A stretch of 64,000 nt of DNA from DATIXJ01 sp963714795 (GTDB lineage Bacteria > Bacteroidota > Ignavibacteria > UBA10030 > SZUA-254), in assembly GCA_963714795.1 (NCBI GenBank), contig CAVQPS010000009.1, forward strand, positions 1-64,000, read 5' to 3'. Shown here piece after piece: positions 53,901-62,386 of the stretch. Within the stretch, counting starts at the first letter, position 1. The number at the start of each line of letters is the position of its first letter. The translations under genes were made by a program, and so were the position numbers. The notes beneath the pieces were generated by a model. That model did not search any database and was not told the DNA's origin. It saw nothing but the letters and a program-made list of their open reading frames with translations.

Positions 53901-54312
53901 ATGGGATTATTCAATAACATTTGGGGTTCTAATTCGGAAAACTCAAGTACTGAAACAAGTGTAATAATTAAGGAAATAAATTCACAACGATTTGAAATTT
54001 ACACCTCTGAAATTGCCGACGGAATTGTAAGAGCAGAAGTTCCTGTAGATATTAAAAAACGGTGTGATTTGTTAAAACGTAAATCGAACTTATCCGAAAA
54101 TGAAAAAGAATTTCTGCACGAAAATTATAGGGTAAATGTATATTTCAAAGGACTCAGACATGCATATAAAAGAACTGATGATTTATCGACTATTCTGCTC
54201 GTGATCTAACGAATTGCCATTACTTCATAAATGGATATATTCAATTCTTGGTAAAAAGATGGCATTACTTAATGGCGACATTATTACCGAACGTATTTAT
54301 GAAGAGAACTAA
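53901..54312 (+). CDS. Hypothetical protein (frameshifted)
   Basis: The first frame ends at 54209 after 102 aa (...DDLSTILLVI), but one base less at about 54207 continues the reading NELPLLHKWIYSILGKKMAL to a stop at 54310-54312. The corrected length is exactly 136 aa. AAGGAG sits 7 bp before the ATG. I recognise no domain. It may form a pair with the zinc-ribbon gene 26 bp upstream. Strong AT bias suggests acquisition from elsewhere. Confidence 0.55.
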
Positions 54313-54382
54313 AAAAATTATTGCCATTGGTAATAATGAGAACCTAAAAATTACTAGTTTCTTTTAAACCAAAAGGATTTGT

Positions 54383-54615
54383 ATGAGCTTTCTTAATTGA
54401 AGATTATATGCGATTCTTCGATGATCAAGCATTTTATGACACGCGTAAAAATACCTCTGATTTTCCATTTCAATATAGTAATGTGAAAGATAAAATCGAT
54501 TGAATGGGCTAAAGCGATTTACATGGATTCAAAAAAAGGGAATGTTTTATGGCTTGCCTCACATCCTAAAATTCCAACAATAACTTTTCATGCAAGACAA
54601 AACCTCCTCACATAA
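54383..54615 (+). pseudogene. Hypothetical gene with two single-base insertions
   Basis: From ATG 54383 (AAGGAT upstream) MSFL is followed by an extra A near 54395. The next frame reads IEDYMRFFDDQAFYDTRKNT and on to YSNVKDK, then an extra A in the run 54492-54495 shifts to SIEWAKAIYMDSKKGNVLWL and ends at TAA 54613-54615. The two corrections give about 76 continuous codons. The sequence does not match a family I know. It overlaps the start of the GT39-like gene by 26 bp, consistent with decay. Confidence 0.5.
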
Positions 54616-56142
54616 AATCTTCTCACACGAGCTTGCTGTTCCGGTTCTCTTAGCGCTGTTCCAGCTTATCCTCCACATTATATTTCACGGGAACTACGGC
54701 TATTTCCGGGACGAGTTGTATTATATTGCATGCAGTAACCGGCTTGCGTGGGGATATGTCGACCAGCCGCCGTTCTCTATCGCGGTACTTGCGGTTGTCC
54801 GCACGATCCTCGGAGATTCGTTGCATGCCATCCGTTTCCTGCCGGCGGTTGCCGGCTCGTGCGTTGTTGTCCTCGCGGCATTGATGGCGCGGCGGTTCGG
54901 CGGCGGGCGGTTCGCACAGGGATGCGCCGCACTCGCAGTCGTTTGTGCACCGGGACTGCTGAGCGACGGAGGATATTTTTCCATGAACTCCTTCGACGTC
55001 CTGTTCTGGGTAACGGCGGCATATCTCGTCGTTGTTATCCTCGGCGAAGATAAACCGAAGCTTTGGCTTATTATTCGGCGTTGTCGTCGGACTTGGGACT
55101 TCTCAATAAATACTCCATCGGGTTTCTCTGCATCGGGCTTGCCGCCGGCTTGCTCGTTACGCCGCAGAGAAAACAATTATTCACTAAATGGTTTTGGCTC
55201 GGGGCGCTGGCAGCGTTCGTCATCTTCCTTCCGCATATTATTTGGGAAATAACCAACGGAATGCCGAGCATCGAGTTCATGCGCAACGCGAGCCAGATCA
55301 AAAATGTCAATCTTTCAGCTCTGGAATTCTTCCGCGGACAGGTCCGCGACATGAACTACCTCAACGCGCCGCTTTGGTTTGCCGGTTTATGGTTCTTTTT
55401 ATTCACAGAAAACGGTAAACGGTTCCGCACATTGAGCTTTCTATACATTTTTGTATTCGTCTTGATGATTGCAACCAATGCAAAAGTTTATTATCTCGCA
55501 CCCATCTACCCGATGCTGCTTGCCGGCGGATCGGTTTTCGCTGAACGGATATCCGTACAATGGGTGAGACCGGCATACGTTACATTGCTGATCATCATGG
55601 GTGCAATTTCCGTTCCGTTCGCGATTCCGGTGTTGCCGGTAGACACATTCATCAGATATGAAGCTCTTCTCGGCGTCAAACCCCGCGCCGATGAACACAG
55701 TGAGGTCGCGCAGCTTCCGCAATATTATGCCGATGAGTTCGGATGGAAAGAAATGGTCGGGAAAATTGCTACAGCGTACCGCACATTAACGCCCGAAGAA
55801 CAATCACAATGCGTCATTTACACGCGCAACTACGGCGAAGCGGGCGCGATTGATTTCTTCGGCAAAGAATACGGATTGCCGAGTTCCATCTGCCCGCACA
55901 ACAATTACTGGTTGTGGGGACCGGGCGAAAAATCGGGAGATGTCGCCATCATCTTCGGATCGGGCAGTAACGTCGAAGAGAATCTTGCCAATCTGAAACA
56001 ATACTATAAATCGGTCGAATTTATTGCTACCACAAATTGCAACTACTGCATGCCGTTCGAGAATAAGCGTCCGATTTTTCTTTGCAAAGGAATGAACACG
56101 ACGTTTCAGAAGATATGGTTCAAAGAGCGGTTTTATATTTGA
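54590..56142 (+). CDS. GT39-family (PMT_2) membrane glycosyltransferase (frameshifted)
   Basis: Two open frames (54590-55252 and 55063-56142) belong to one protein. Removing single As at 55070 and 55098 restores ...DKPKLWL, then LFGVVVGLGLLNKYSIGF, giving 516 aa. The first loop has the GT39 catalytic-type motif YFRDELYYIACSNRLAWGYV (Asp/Glu), followed by about ten helices and a soluble C-terminal domain with FGKEYGLPSSICPHNNYWLW and a Cys-rich NCNYC. It likely transfers a sugar or phosphosugar from a lipid carrier on the outer face of the inner membrane. If the indels are genuine the gene is inactive. Confidence 0.8.
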
Positions 56143-56228
56143 TTCAGGAGAACTCAATTCCTTTTACCGTAGTGCATCATTTTATTTTCATTTCAAGTGA
56201 TTGACCTCCCCTGTAATCCCCTCCTTAT

Positions 56229-57507
56229 TGTATAGACTTGGGAGATAGGTAACAGGTGTTCGTGGACATAGGTAACACATTAGGATGATTGAATATCGTT
56301 AATGAGATTGATTTGTGCAATGTGTTGATGACAAAAAAAGACGTTAAAAAGTCCATCGGTTGTTGTAGGGCGGAGAGCAACCGGATAGCCATAGAATGCT
56401 TTGCCAACTCTAAAGAATTTACCACGAAAAGAGATGTCTCCCTTGGCATTCACTTTACGGACAAAATCATCCGACTCATATTCGATCGGTGGCAAGGTGT
56501 CTGGAAACTCTCTCGAACTGGGTTGGTATCGGCTACCAGGTACGGCCATTGCCAAAGCTTCATGTGGACGTTCAAAGTTGTATATTGTACGCCATTGATC
56601 AAAGCAGTGCTGACAATGATCTGTAGACTCAAAAAAACGTGTACCGATGGCCTCTGCTTTCAAGGTGCGGTGGAATCGTTCATCCTTTCCCAGAGTTTGC
56701 GGATGGCAGACTCGTGAGTGACTCAAGGCAATGCCAAGTCGAATCATCCAGAGGCCAAGTTCTGTATAGCCATCATTACCGCAACTTCCCCATGGCCCAC
56801 CGTTATCGGTAAGCATACGCTGGGGCAATCCATAGCGGCGAAAGGTTGCAATAAGGTGTTGTTGAACGGTTTCTCTGCGCTGATTGGCACAGGCAATGAG
56901 ACCTAAAGAAAAGCGAGAGTGGTCATCCAATATCGTCAGCGGATAGCAACGCCCATGAAGTATCGGGAAATCGCCTTTGAAATCCATTTGCCAGAGCAGA
57001 TTAGGTTCTGAAACTTCAAAGCGTTGATACGGTTGGTGCTTGGAGGCTTCCTGTTGATTGATACATCCATAACGATGCAAGATTGCGGTCATGGTACTGA
57101 CAGAGGGAAGATCACGATAGCCTTGAGCAGTTAATCGTGCATGGAGCTTGCGGGCACCCCAGCTTGGGTGTTTCTCGCGTAGCTGAAGAATCTTCTGTTC
57201 AACAGCGGGTAGTGTCCGAGTGGGGCTGTGTTTGGGACGTCGAGACCGATCTTCCAATGCTTCCTCTCCGGCTTCGCTATAACGTTCAATCCACTTGTAC
57301 GCTGTTTTAGGACTGATCTCGAATCGTCGGCACAAGGATCGTATATTCGCTGTTTCATTCATTGCTAAACGAATAAATTCATAGCGTAACGACATAGTAG
57401 ATGCTGCTTTCCAGGGCATAATGATTCTCCAAATTGTTGAATCATCATACCCAAAAAGTGTTTACCATGTCTCCGAACATCCGTTACCCATGTCTCCAGT
57501 CTATACA
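56229..57507 (-). mobile_element. IS481-type insertion sequence, 1279 bp, intact ends and target duplication
   Basis: The ends are imperfect inverted repeats of about 50 bp, both opening TGTATAGACT and each containing two copies of a GGAGACATxGGTAAC-like motif, plausible transposase-binding sites. A 5-bp direct repeat CTTAT flanks the element (56224-56228 and 57508-57512). Removing the element and one CTTAT restores CCCCTCCTTA-T-TAAGGAGGGG, a perfect palindrome with 10-bp arms, so insertion occurred at the palindrome centre. The single encoded transposase is intact, suggesting a recent event. Confidence 0.88.
56280..57419 (-). CDS. IS481-family DDE transposase
   Basis: 379 aa. N-terminal helix-turn-helix domains (RRFEISPKTAYKWIERYSEA and a second HTH about residues 70-115), then an rve-type integrase core with the DDE triad at D146 (LLWQMDFKGD), D205 (MLTDNGGPW) and E247 (TLGKDERFH). 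The HxQTLGKDERFHRTLKAE wording is typical of IS481. It catalyses cut-out and insertion of the element that carries it. Confidence 0.92.
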   Translation of the reverse strand: MPWKAASTMSLRYEFIRLAMNETANIRSLCRRFEISPKTAYKWIERYSEAGEEALEDRSRRPKHSPTRTLPAVEQKILQLREKHPSWGARKLHARLTAQGYRDLPSVSTMTAILHRYGCINQQEASKHQPYQRFEVSEPNLLWQMDFKGDFPILHGRCYPLTILDDHSRFSLGLIACANQRRETVQQHLIATFRRYGLPQRMLTDNGGPWGSCGNDGYTELGLWMIRLGIALSHSRVCHPQTLGKDERFHRTLKAEAIGTRFFESTDHCQHCFDQWRTIYNFERPHEALAMAVPGSRYQPSSREFPDTLPPIEYESDDFVRKVNAKGDISFRGKFFRVGKAFYGYPVALRPTTTDGLFNVFFCHQHIAQINLINDIQSS

Positions 57508-57512
57508 CTTAT

Positions 57513-57753
57513 TAAGGAGGGGACATCCTCCCCTTAACAAGGGGAGGATCATAGGTGGAGTCGCAAAAGCTGAAACAATTCAAATTGAGACACTACCTTC
57601 TTTTTCAAATTCTTGTGGTTGCCGAAAAAATTTATTATTTTAGTCAAAGTTGTTCAATCGGATCTTCGGGACAATCATTCCGTCTGACGGCGTTCTTGCA
57701 TTTCGTTTCTCATAATCAACATTGCTGTTTTCAAAACTTGAAAGGAAACAAAA
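57513..57753 (+). repeat. Palindromic repeat and promoter region right of the IS
   Basis: Right of the IS lies the other palindrome half (TAAGGAGGGG) and a second hairpin ATCCTCCCCTT-AAC-AAGGGGAGGAT (57525-57535/57539-57549, perfect 11-bp arms), related to 108-130. The remaining DNA to 57753 carries the promoter at 57613 and no gene. Confidence 0.7.
57613..57641 (+). promoter_or_regulatory. Promoter of the outer-membrane protein gene
   Basis: TTGTGG (57613-57618), 17-bp spacer, TATTTT (57636-57641). The leader would be about 105 nt, with AAGGAA before the ATG at 57754. Confidence 0.4.
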
Positions 57754-59253
57754 ATGACACGCACCGCAGTTGCATGTTTCCTCCTTTTGCTCGTCACCGA
57801 ATCGTACGCGCAGCGCAACGACTGGGTGCTGACCTTCAACCGCTCGACGAGGGGAAGCGACATGACGTTGCTCAAACTACAAAACGATTCACTGCTCGTT
57901 TCGAAAAAAGGAACGCTGTATGCAATTCCCGTCTCACGCATTACCAAACTGGAATACTCGGACGGAAATTCCAACACGCTGAGAAATATGATTATCGGAA
58001 CGGTCGTTGGCGGAGCAGTCGGTTTCTTCGCCGGGAATATCATCGATAATCAAAATAATTCGAACTATAATCCATACTGGTCAGCGGCACAGCCCACGGA
58101 TAACAATTATCGCTGGCTTCTCGCCGGCGGCGGCGCAGTTGCCGGTTGTATCATCGGAGATATTGGAACACCGGGCAACACAATATCACACGATATCGGC
58201 AATATGGATGTGAAAGAAAAGCTGGCGGTTCTTTCGTCAATCCTTGTCAGCGAAGGAAAACGTGTGCAGATGCCAACCGTTTGGCAACCGAAAAACAGCA
58301 TTCATCTGAAAAACAGAAAAGTGCTGATCGGCATCATCACCGATTGCATTCCCGACAGTATGATGGAGATACAAACATCCGACAGCAGTCTGTTCGTGAC
58401 ACCGATGAAGGCTATCGATTCGGTCGATGCAAACAGTGAAATTTTTCACGTTCCCGACAATGCACTCTTTCTGAAAAACGGAAGCATCATCAAATGTTCT
58501 ATCGTCACACTTATCCCTGACAGTTCAATTACGATCCGAACTGCAGACAGTAGTTTTTTTACTTTTAGAATGACGGACGTTGATCGCGTGGGAATAGATT
58601 ATGCGGTAACGGTCGCTTCCCCGACACAGCCAAAACAAACGCCCGTACAAACGGATTCCCTTTCTAAGGGACAACACCGCGAACGTAATATCACGCTGGG
58701 CATTTTTGCAGGCCTCAATATTCCCATCGGCGATTTCGCCAGTTCCGGAGCAGACGGAGGCGCTGCGACGACAGAATTCGGGATGGGGATAGACGTTACG
58801 GTCGGCAAACAAACGGTGGGCTGGTATTCCAGTGCGACATTTACTATAAATTCAGTCGATAAATCAAGTTTGGGCATTCCGACCGATTTGATTACCTATC
58901 TTGGAAATTGGGAAGCGTTTTGGTTGATGACCGGTATGAGAGTTTCCGGCAGAACTTCTCCGCAAGCGCAAGTTTACGGATATGGACAAATCGGCGTCAT
59001 GTTCGGCAAAGCTCCGGATATCACACTCAGCGGGCCCGGCGGTACGGGATCGCAAACTGCAACGGGAGCGAGTGCGTTTGCATTCGGACTCGGAGGCGGG
59101 GTGATTCTCTCGGACCAATTCAATATTGGATTACGACTATGCCAGTCAAACCCCGAGTATACATACACGATCATTGCCGGAAGCACCAAAGAAACCGGAA
59201 CGGGATCCCAATCCACAACATGTTTGCTCTTTACGGTCGGAATAAATTTCTAA
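57754..59253 (+). CDS. Exported protein with glycine-zipper and C-terminal beta-barrel
   Basis: 499 aa. Signal peptide ending ESYAQ. Residues about 28-65 resemble the start of a repeated beta-motif (MTLLKLQNDSLLVSKKG, TLYAIPVSRITKLEY), recurring near 185 and 250 (NRKVLIGIITDCIPDSMMEI, then LKNGSIIKCSIVTLIPDSSI). A glycine-zipper transmembrane stretch (IIGTVVGGAVGFFAGNIID) is at about 73-92. The C-terminal 180 residues form alternating strands ending TTCLLFTVGINF, an outer-membrane-barrel ending. Function unknown. Terminator at 59280-59306. Confidence 0.7.
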   Translation: MTRTAVACFLLLLVTESYAQRNDWVLTFNRSTRGSDMTLLKLQNDSLLVSKKGTLYAIPVSRITKLEYSDGNSNTLRNMIIGTVVGGAVGFFAGNIIDNQNNSNYNPYWSAAQPTDNNYRWLLAGGGAVAGCIIGDIGTPGNTISHDIGNMDVKEKLAVLSSILVSEGKRVQMPTVWQPKNSIHLKNRKVLIGIITDCIPDSMMEIQTSDSSLFVTPMKAIDSVDANSEIFHVPDNALFLKNGSIIKCSIVTLIPDSSITIRTADSSFFTFRMTDVDRVGIDYAVTVASPTQPKQTPVQTDSLSKGQHRERNITLGIFAGLNIPIGDFASSGADGGAATTEFGMGIDVTVGKQTVGWYSSATFTINSVDKSSLGIPTDLITYLGNWEAFWLMTGMRVSGRTSPQAQVYGYGQIGVMFGKAPDITLSGPGGTGSQTATGASAFAFGLGGGVILSDQFNIGLRLCQSNPEYTYTIIAGSTKETGTGSQSTTCLLFTVGINF

Positions 59254-59279
59254 CGATAAAAGAAATCCCCATAAACAAC

Positions 59280-59307
59280 AACGCCCCTTTCGGGGCGTTT
59301 GTTTTTT
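59280..59307 (+). terminator. Rho-independent terminator
   Basis: AACGCCCC, TTTC loop, GGGGCGTT (59280-59299), then TGTTTTTTC, located between the convergent outer-membrane protein and inositol-phosphate synthase genes. Confidence 0.88.
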
Positions 59308-60632
59308 CAATCGTAGTATTCCAGACCGAGATGCGTGATCAGGTCCTCGCCTTTCAAGTGGCGGAGCGTGTTTTTCAATTTCATCAATTGAATGAACAGA
59401 TCATGCTCGGGATTGAGACCGGGAGCCGCCATCGGACTTTTGAAATAAAACGACAGCCACTCCTGAATGCCTTTCATGCCGGCACGCTGTGCAAGATCAA
59501 CGAAGAGCACGAGGTCAAGCACGATCGGCGCGGCAAGAATCGAGTCGCGGCAGAGGAAATTCACTTTCACCTGCATCGGATACCCCATCCATCCGAATAT
59601 ATCGATATTGTCCCACGATTCTTTATTATCTCCGCGCGGCGGATAATAATTGATGCGGACTTTGTGGTAATATTCCTTGTACAACTGCGGATAGAGATCC
59701 GGCTGGAGAATCCCGTCGAGCACGGAAAGCTTGCTTTCTTCTTTGGTCTTGAATGAATCCGGATCGTCGAGCACTTCGCCGTCGCGGTTGCCGAGAATAT
59801 TGGATGAGAACCAGCCGTTCAGCCCGATAAGCCGCGCTTTCAGCATCGGCGCGAGAACGGTCTTCAGCAGCGTCTGTCCCGTTTTGAAATCTTTCCCGCA
59901 GATCGGCAGATTCATTTCTTTTGCCAGATCCATCATCACAGGAAAATCGACGGTGAGGTTCGGCGCGCCGTTGGCAAACGGAACTCCTTCTTTCAACGCG
60001 GCGTAGGCATAGAGCATGCTTGGTGCGATATCGGCATGATTCTTTTTCATGCCTTCTTCAAATTTTTTCGCATTCTTATGAACATCGCTTTGGCTGATGA
60101 ACACTTCCGTACTGCCGCACCAGATCACCACACACCGATCAAGCTTGTTCAATTTCTTGAACCCGCGGATGTCTTCGCGAAGCTGCTCCATCAATTCAAA
60201 TTTATTTTTCCCTTTTTTGACATGCGTTCCTTTGAGGCGCTTCACATAGAACTGATCGAAGACTGCTTTCATCGGGTGAAGCGCTTGCAATTCTTTTTTC
60301 AAAGCATCAAGATGATCTTTTGTCAGAACGCCGGCATACATCGCGGAATCGTAACAATTCTCATTGCGGATATCCCATCCGCCGAACACGAGATCGTTGA
60401 GATCGGCAAGCGGAATAAATTTTTTGATGAGCGGGGAACGGTTGTCCGTCCGTTTGCCGAGCCGGATGGTTCCCATTTGCGTGAGAGAGCCGATCGGCTG
60501 GGCGAGATCTTTTCTCACCGCCATCACGCCGGTGAGAAATGTCGTCGACACGGCACCGTTCAATCCGACGACAAGAACGCCAAGCTTGCCTTTCGGTTTT
60601 TGAATTTTCACTGCTGATTGCCCTGATTTCAT
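59307..60632 (-). CDS. ino1: Myo-inositol-1(3)-phosphate synthase
   Basis: 441 aa, normal for prokaryotic/archaeal-type enzymes. The NAD-binding loop LVVGLNGAVSTTFLTGVMAV (about residues 20-39) and the catalytic-domain motifs GGWDIRNENCYDSAMYAG, NGAPNLTVDFPVMMDLAKE, ICGKDFKTGQTLLKTVLAPM and SSNILGNRDGEVLDDPDSFK are intact. It converts glucose-6-phosphate to inositol-phosphate, the committed step to inositol lipids. It is the last gene of the minus-strand unit with an HAD enzyme, an oxidoreductase, a CDP-alcohol phosphotransferase and an aminotransferase. GAAAGGAAAG precedes the ATG. Confidence 0.95.
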   Translation of the reverse strand: MKSGQSAVKIQKPKGKLGVLVVGLNGAVSTTFLTGVMAVRKDLAQPIGSLTQMGTIRLGKRTDNRSPLIKKFIPLADLNDLVFGGWDIRNENCYDSAMYAGVLTKDHLDALKKELQALHPMKAVFDQFYVKRLKGTHVKKGKNKFELMEQLREDIRGFKKLNKLDRCVVIWCGSTEVFISQSDVHKNAKKFEEGMKKNHADIAPSMLYAYAALKEGVPFANGAPNLTVDFPVMMDLAKEMNLPICGKDFKTGQTLLKTVLAPMLKARLIGLNGWFSSNILGNRDGEVLDDPDSFKTKEESKLSVLDGILQPDLYPQLYKEYYHKVRINYYPPRGDNKESWDNIDIFGWMGYPMQVKVNFLCRDSILAAPIVLDLVLFVDLAQRAGMKGIQEWLSFYFKSPMAAPGLNPEHDLFIQLMKLKNTLRHLKGEDLITHLGLEYYD

Positions 60633-60698
60633 TGTGCTTTCCTTTCGTATTTGATAACAAACTTGTAATCGACGAGCGCCCCGGGGTTCGTCATGATA

Positions 60699-61376
60699 TT
60701 ATAACAAAATTTTCTTTATCTCTTCCAGTCGTGACACGGTATGATCTGCCGCTTCCGTTGAGGCGGTCGCCGCCCAGCTTTTTCCTTTCAGCCAGATGGT
60801 GGAACAACCGAGTTTTTTTGCCGGAATGATATCGCGGTCGTACGAATCACCGACAACCACTGTATTTTTCGGTGAAACATCGAGCCGGCCGATCGCCAGA
60901 TTCCAGATTGCCGGATCGGGTTTTCGCAAACCGACAACAGCCGAATCGATCATCGTTTTGAAATAGCCGTCGAGCTTGAACTCTTTACAAACAACTTCCA
61001 GGTTGCCGTAAAAATTTGAAACAACGCCCATCGCATACTTCGGTTGAAGTGCATCGAAAACTTTTCGTGCCTTCTCGATCACGCGCACAACATCCTGATA
61101 ACACGCATCGACCATCTGTTTCAGCAGATCGCTTTCGTCTTCCAATTTCAACACGATAAACTGCAGGACAAATTGTTTGTGCAGTGTCTGGTAAAACGTC
61201 AGTTTCGGAAGATCGGCATATTGCAGAATCATCCGTTCCGATTGAACGAATGCATCTTCAAACTGTTTCTTGTCGACTTCGATACCGAACTGTTCGTAAT
61301 ATTCCCAGAACTTCTCGCTCCAATGAATACCATCCGTATCGATGGTTCCGCCAAAATCAAAAAGAACCGCTTTCAT
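60699..61376 (-). CDS. HAD-superfamily hydrolase with DxGGT motif I
   Basis: 225 aa. Motif I is FDFGGTIDTDG, so the nucleophile Asp is present but the usual second Asp (DxDGT) is a Gly. Motif IV is TVVVGDSYDRDIIPAKKLG and motif III Lys is in VVGLRKPDPAIW. Absence of the second Asp argues against a classical phosphatase mechanism, although DxGGT variants exist among HAD proteins. The gene overlaps the oxidoreductase stop by 4 bp and is 66 bp upstream of ino1. Confidence 0.85.
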   Translation of the reverse strand: MKAVLFDFGGTIDTDGIHWSEKFWEYYEQFGIEVDKKQFEDAFVQSERMILQYADLPKLTFYQTLHKQFVLQFIVLKLEDESDLLKQMVDACYQDVVRVIEKARKVFDALQPKYAMGVVSNFYGNLEVVCKEFKLDGYFKTMIDSAVVGLRKPDPAIWNLAIGRLDVSPKNTVVVGDSYDRDIIPAKKLGCSTIWLKGKSWAATASTEAADHTVSRLEEIKKILL

Positions 61377-62386
61377 GCAACATTCACCATGGCACGTTGC
61401 TCCGATGAACGATAGCTTACATCGAGCAGCTTCATGACATTCACCGCCTCATCGAGTAAATCGGTCGAGTGATCTTTCCCCTGCATACGGCGGATAAATT
61501 CCTGAAAGAGATTCGCATACCAGAGAATATACTGATTTTTATCGGAAACGTCCGGCATCGGAATTTCTGTGATGCCATCCGGCGACGTGTGCAAAAGCCG
61601 CACGCCGTCGTACGACAGACTTCCTTTTGTCCCGGCGACATAGACACTGTTGGCGCGGTTACTTGCCGCCCAGGTCAGGTTGATTTCCATCAGCGTGCCC
61701 GGATATTCGAGCGTCACAACAGCTGTATCTTCCACTCCGTAATCGTGATGCTTGAGCGTCCGGAGTATCGCAGAAACTTTCTTCGGCATGCCGAGGAAAT
61801 ATTGTGCGAGATAAAAATAATGCGCACCGGTATCGACAAGAATGCCGCCGCCGCTGTGAAGTTTACTGGTCCGCCACTCCGGTTTCCAGCCGGCTGTTCC
61901 GGTATCGGCATGCATGCGATAGACATTGAACTGCGCGAGCGTGATATCGCCCAGCGTTCCCGACGAGATCATGTCGTGAATCATTTTCCAGAGCGGCGAA
62001 TATTTATATTGATGGCACGGGACAAAAACAATATTCGCTTTTCGCACTTCATCGGCAATCCCGATGCTTGTTTCGAATTTTTCCGCGAGCGGTTTTTCGC
62101 AGAGGACATGAATTCCCTTTGCCATGCACGCTCGGATATATTCTGCATGCGTATGCGGCGGCGTGCAAATATCGACAAAATCGATTTTCTCGCGCGACAG
62201 CATCGTCCCGAGATCGGAATAAAAGGCACTGCCCGGAAGATGTTCGGCAACGCGGGGGCGGTTTTGTTCCACTACATCCATCACCGCCGTAATGCGGGCT
62301 TCCTGACGGATCGAATCGTGTACATATGCCGGAACATGACCACGTATTGCGATATTGCCGAAACCGATAATGGCGCCGCGCAGCAT
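61373..62386 (-). CDS. Gfo/Idh/MocA family oxidoreductase
   Basis: 337 aa. N-terminal nucleotide loop GAIIGFGNIAIRGHVPAYV, catalytic Lys in VLCEKPLAEKFETS (about residue 93), then the family C-terminal domain with SGGGILVDTGAHYFYLAQYF. Inositol 2-dehydrogenase and related cyclitol/sugar dehydrogenases belong here, so in this operon an oxidation of inositol or its derivative is a reasonable but unproven role. Its ATG overlaps the CDP-alcohol phosphotransferase stop by one base (TAATG), and its stop overlaps the HAD start, so the genes are coupled. Confidence 0.88.
   Translation of the reverse strand: MLRGAIIGFGNIAIRGHVPAYVHDSIRQEARITAVMDVVEQNRPRVAEHLPGSAFYSDLGTMLSREKIDFVDICTPPHTHAEYIRACMAKGIHVLCEKPLAEKFETSIGIADEVRKANIVFVPCHQYKYSPLWKMIHDMISSGTLGDITLAQFNVYRMHADTGTAGWKPEWRTSKLHSGGGILVDTGAHYFYLAQYFLGMPKKVSAILRTLKHHDYGVEDTAVVTLEYPGTLMEINLTWAASNRANSVYVAGTKGSLSYDGVRLLHTSPDGITEIPMPDVSDKNQYILWYANLFQEFIRRMQGKDHSTDLLDEAVNVMKLLDVSYRSSEQRAMVNVA

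Noticed and set aside
53901..55110. Programmed +1 frameshifting as a biological mechanism
   Set aside because: The sites share no slippery codon or downstream structure, and similar lesions occur elsewhere as -1 events.
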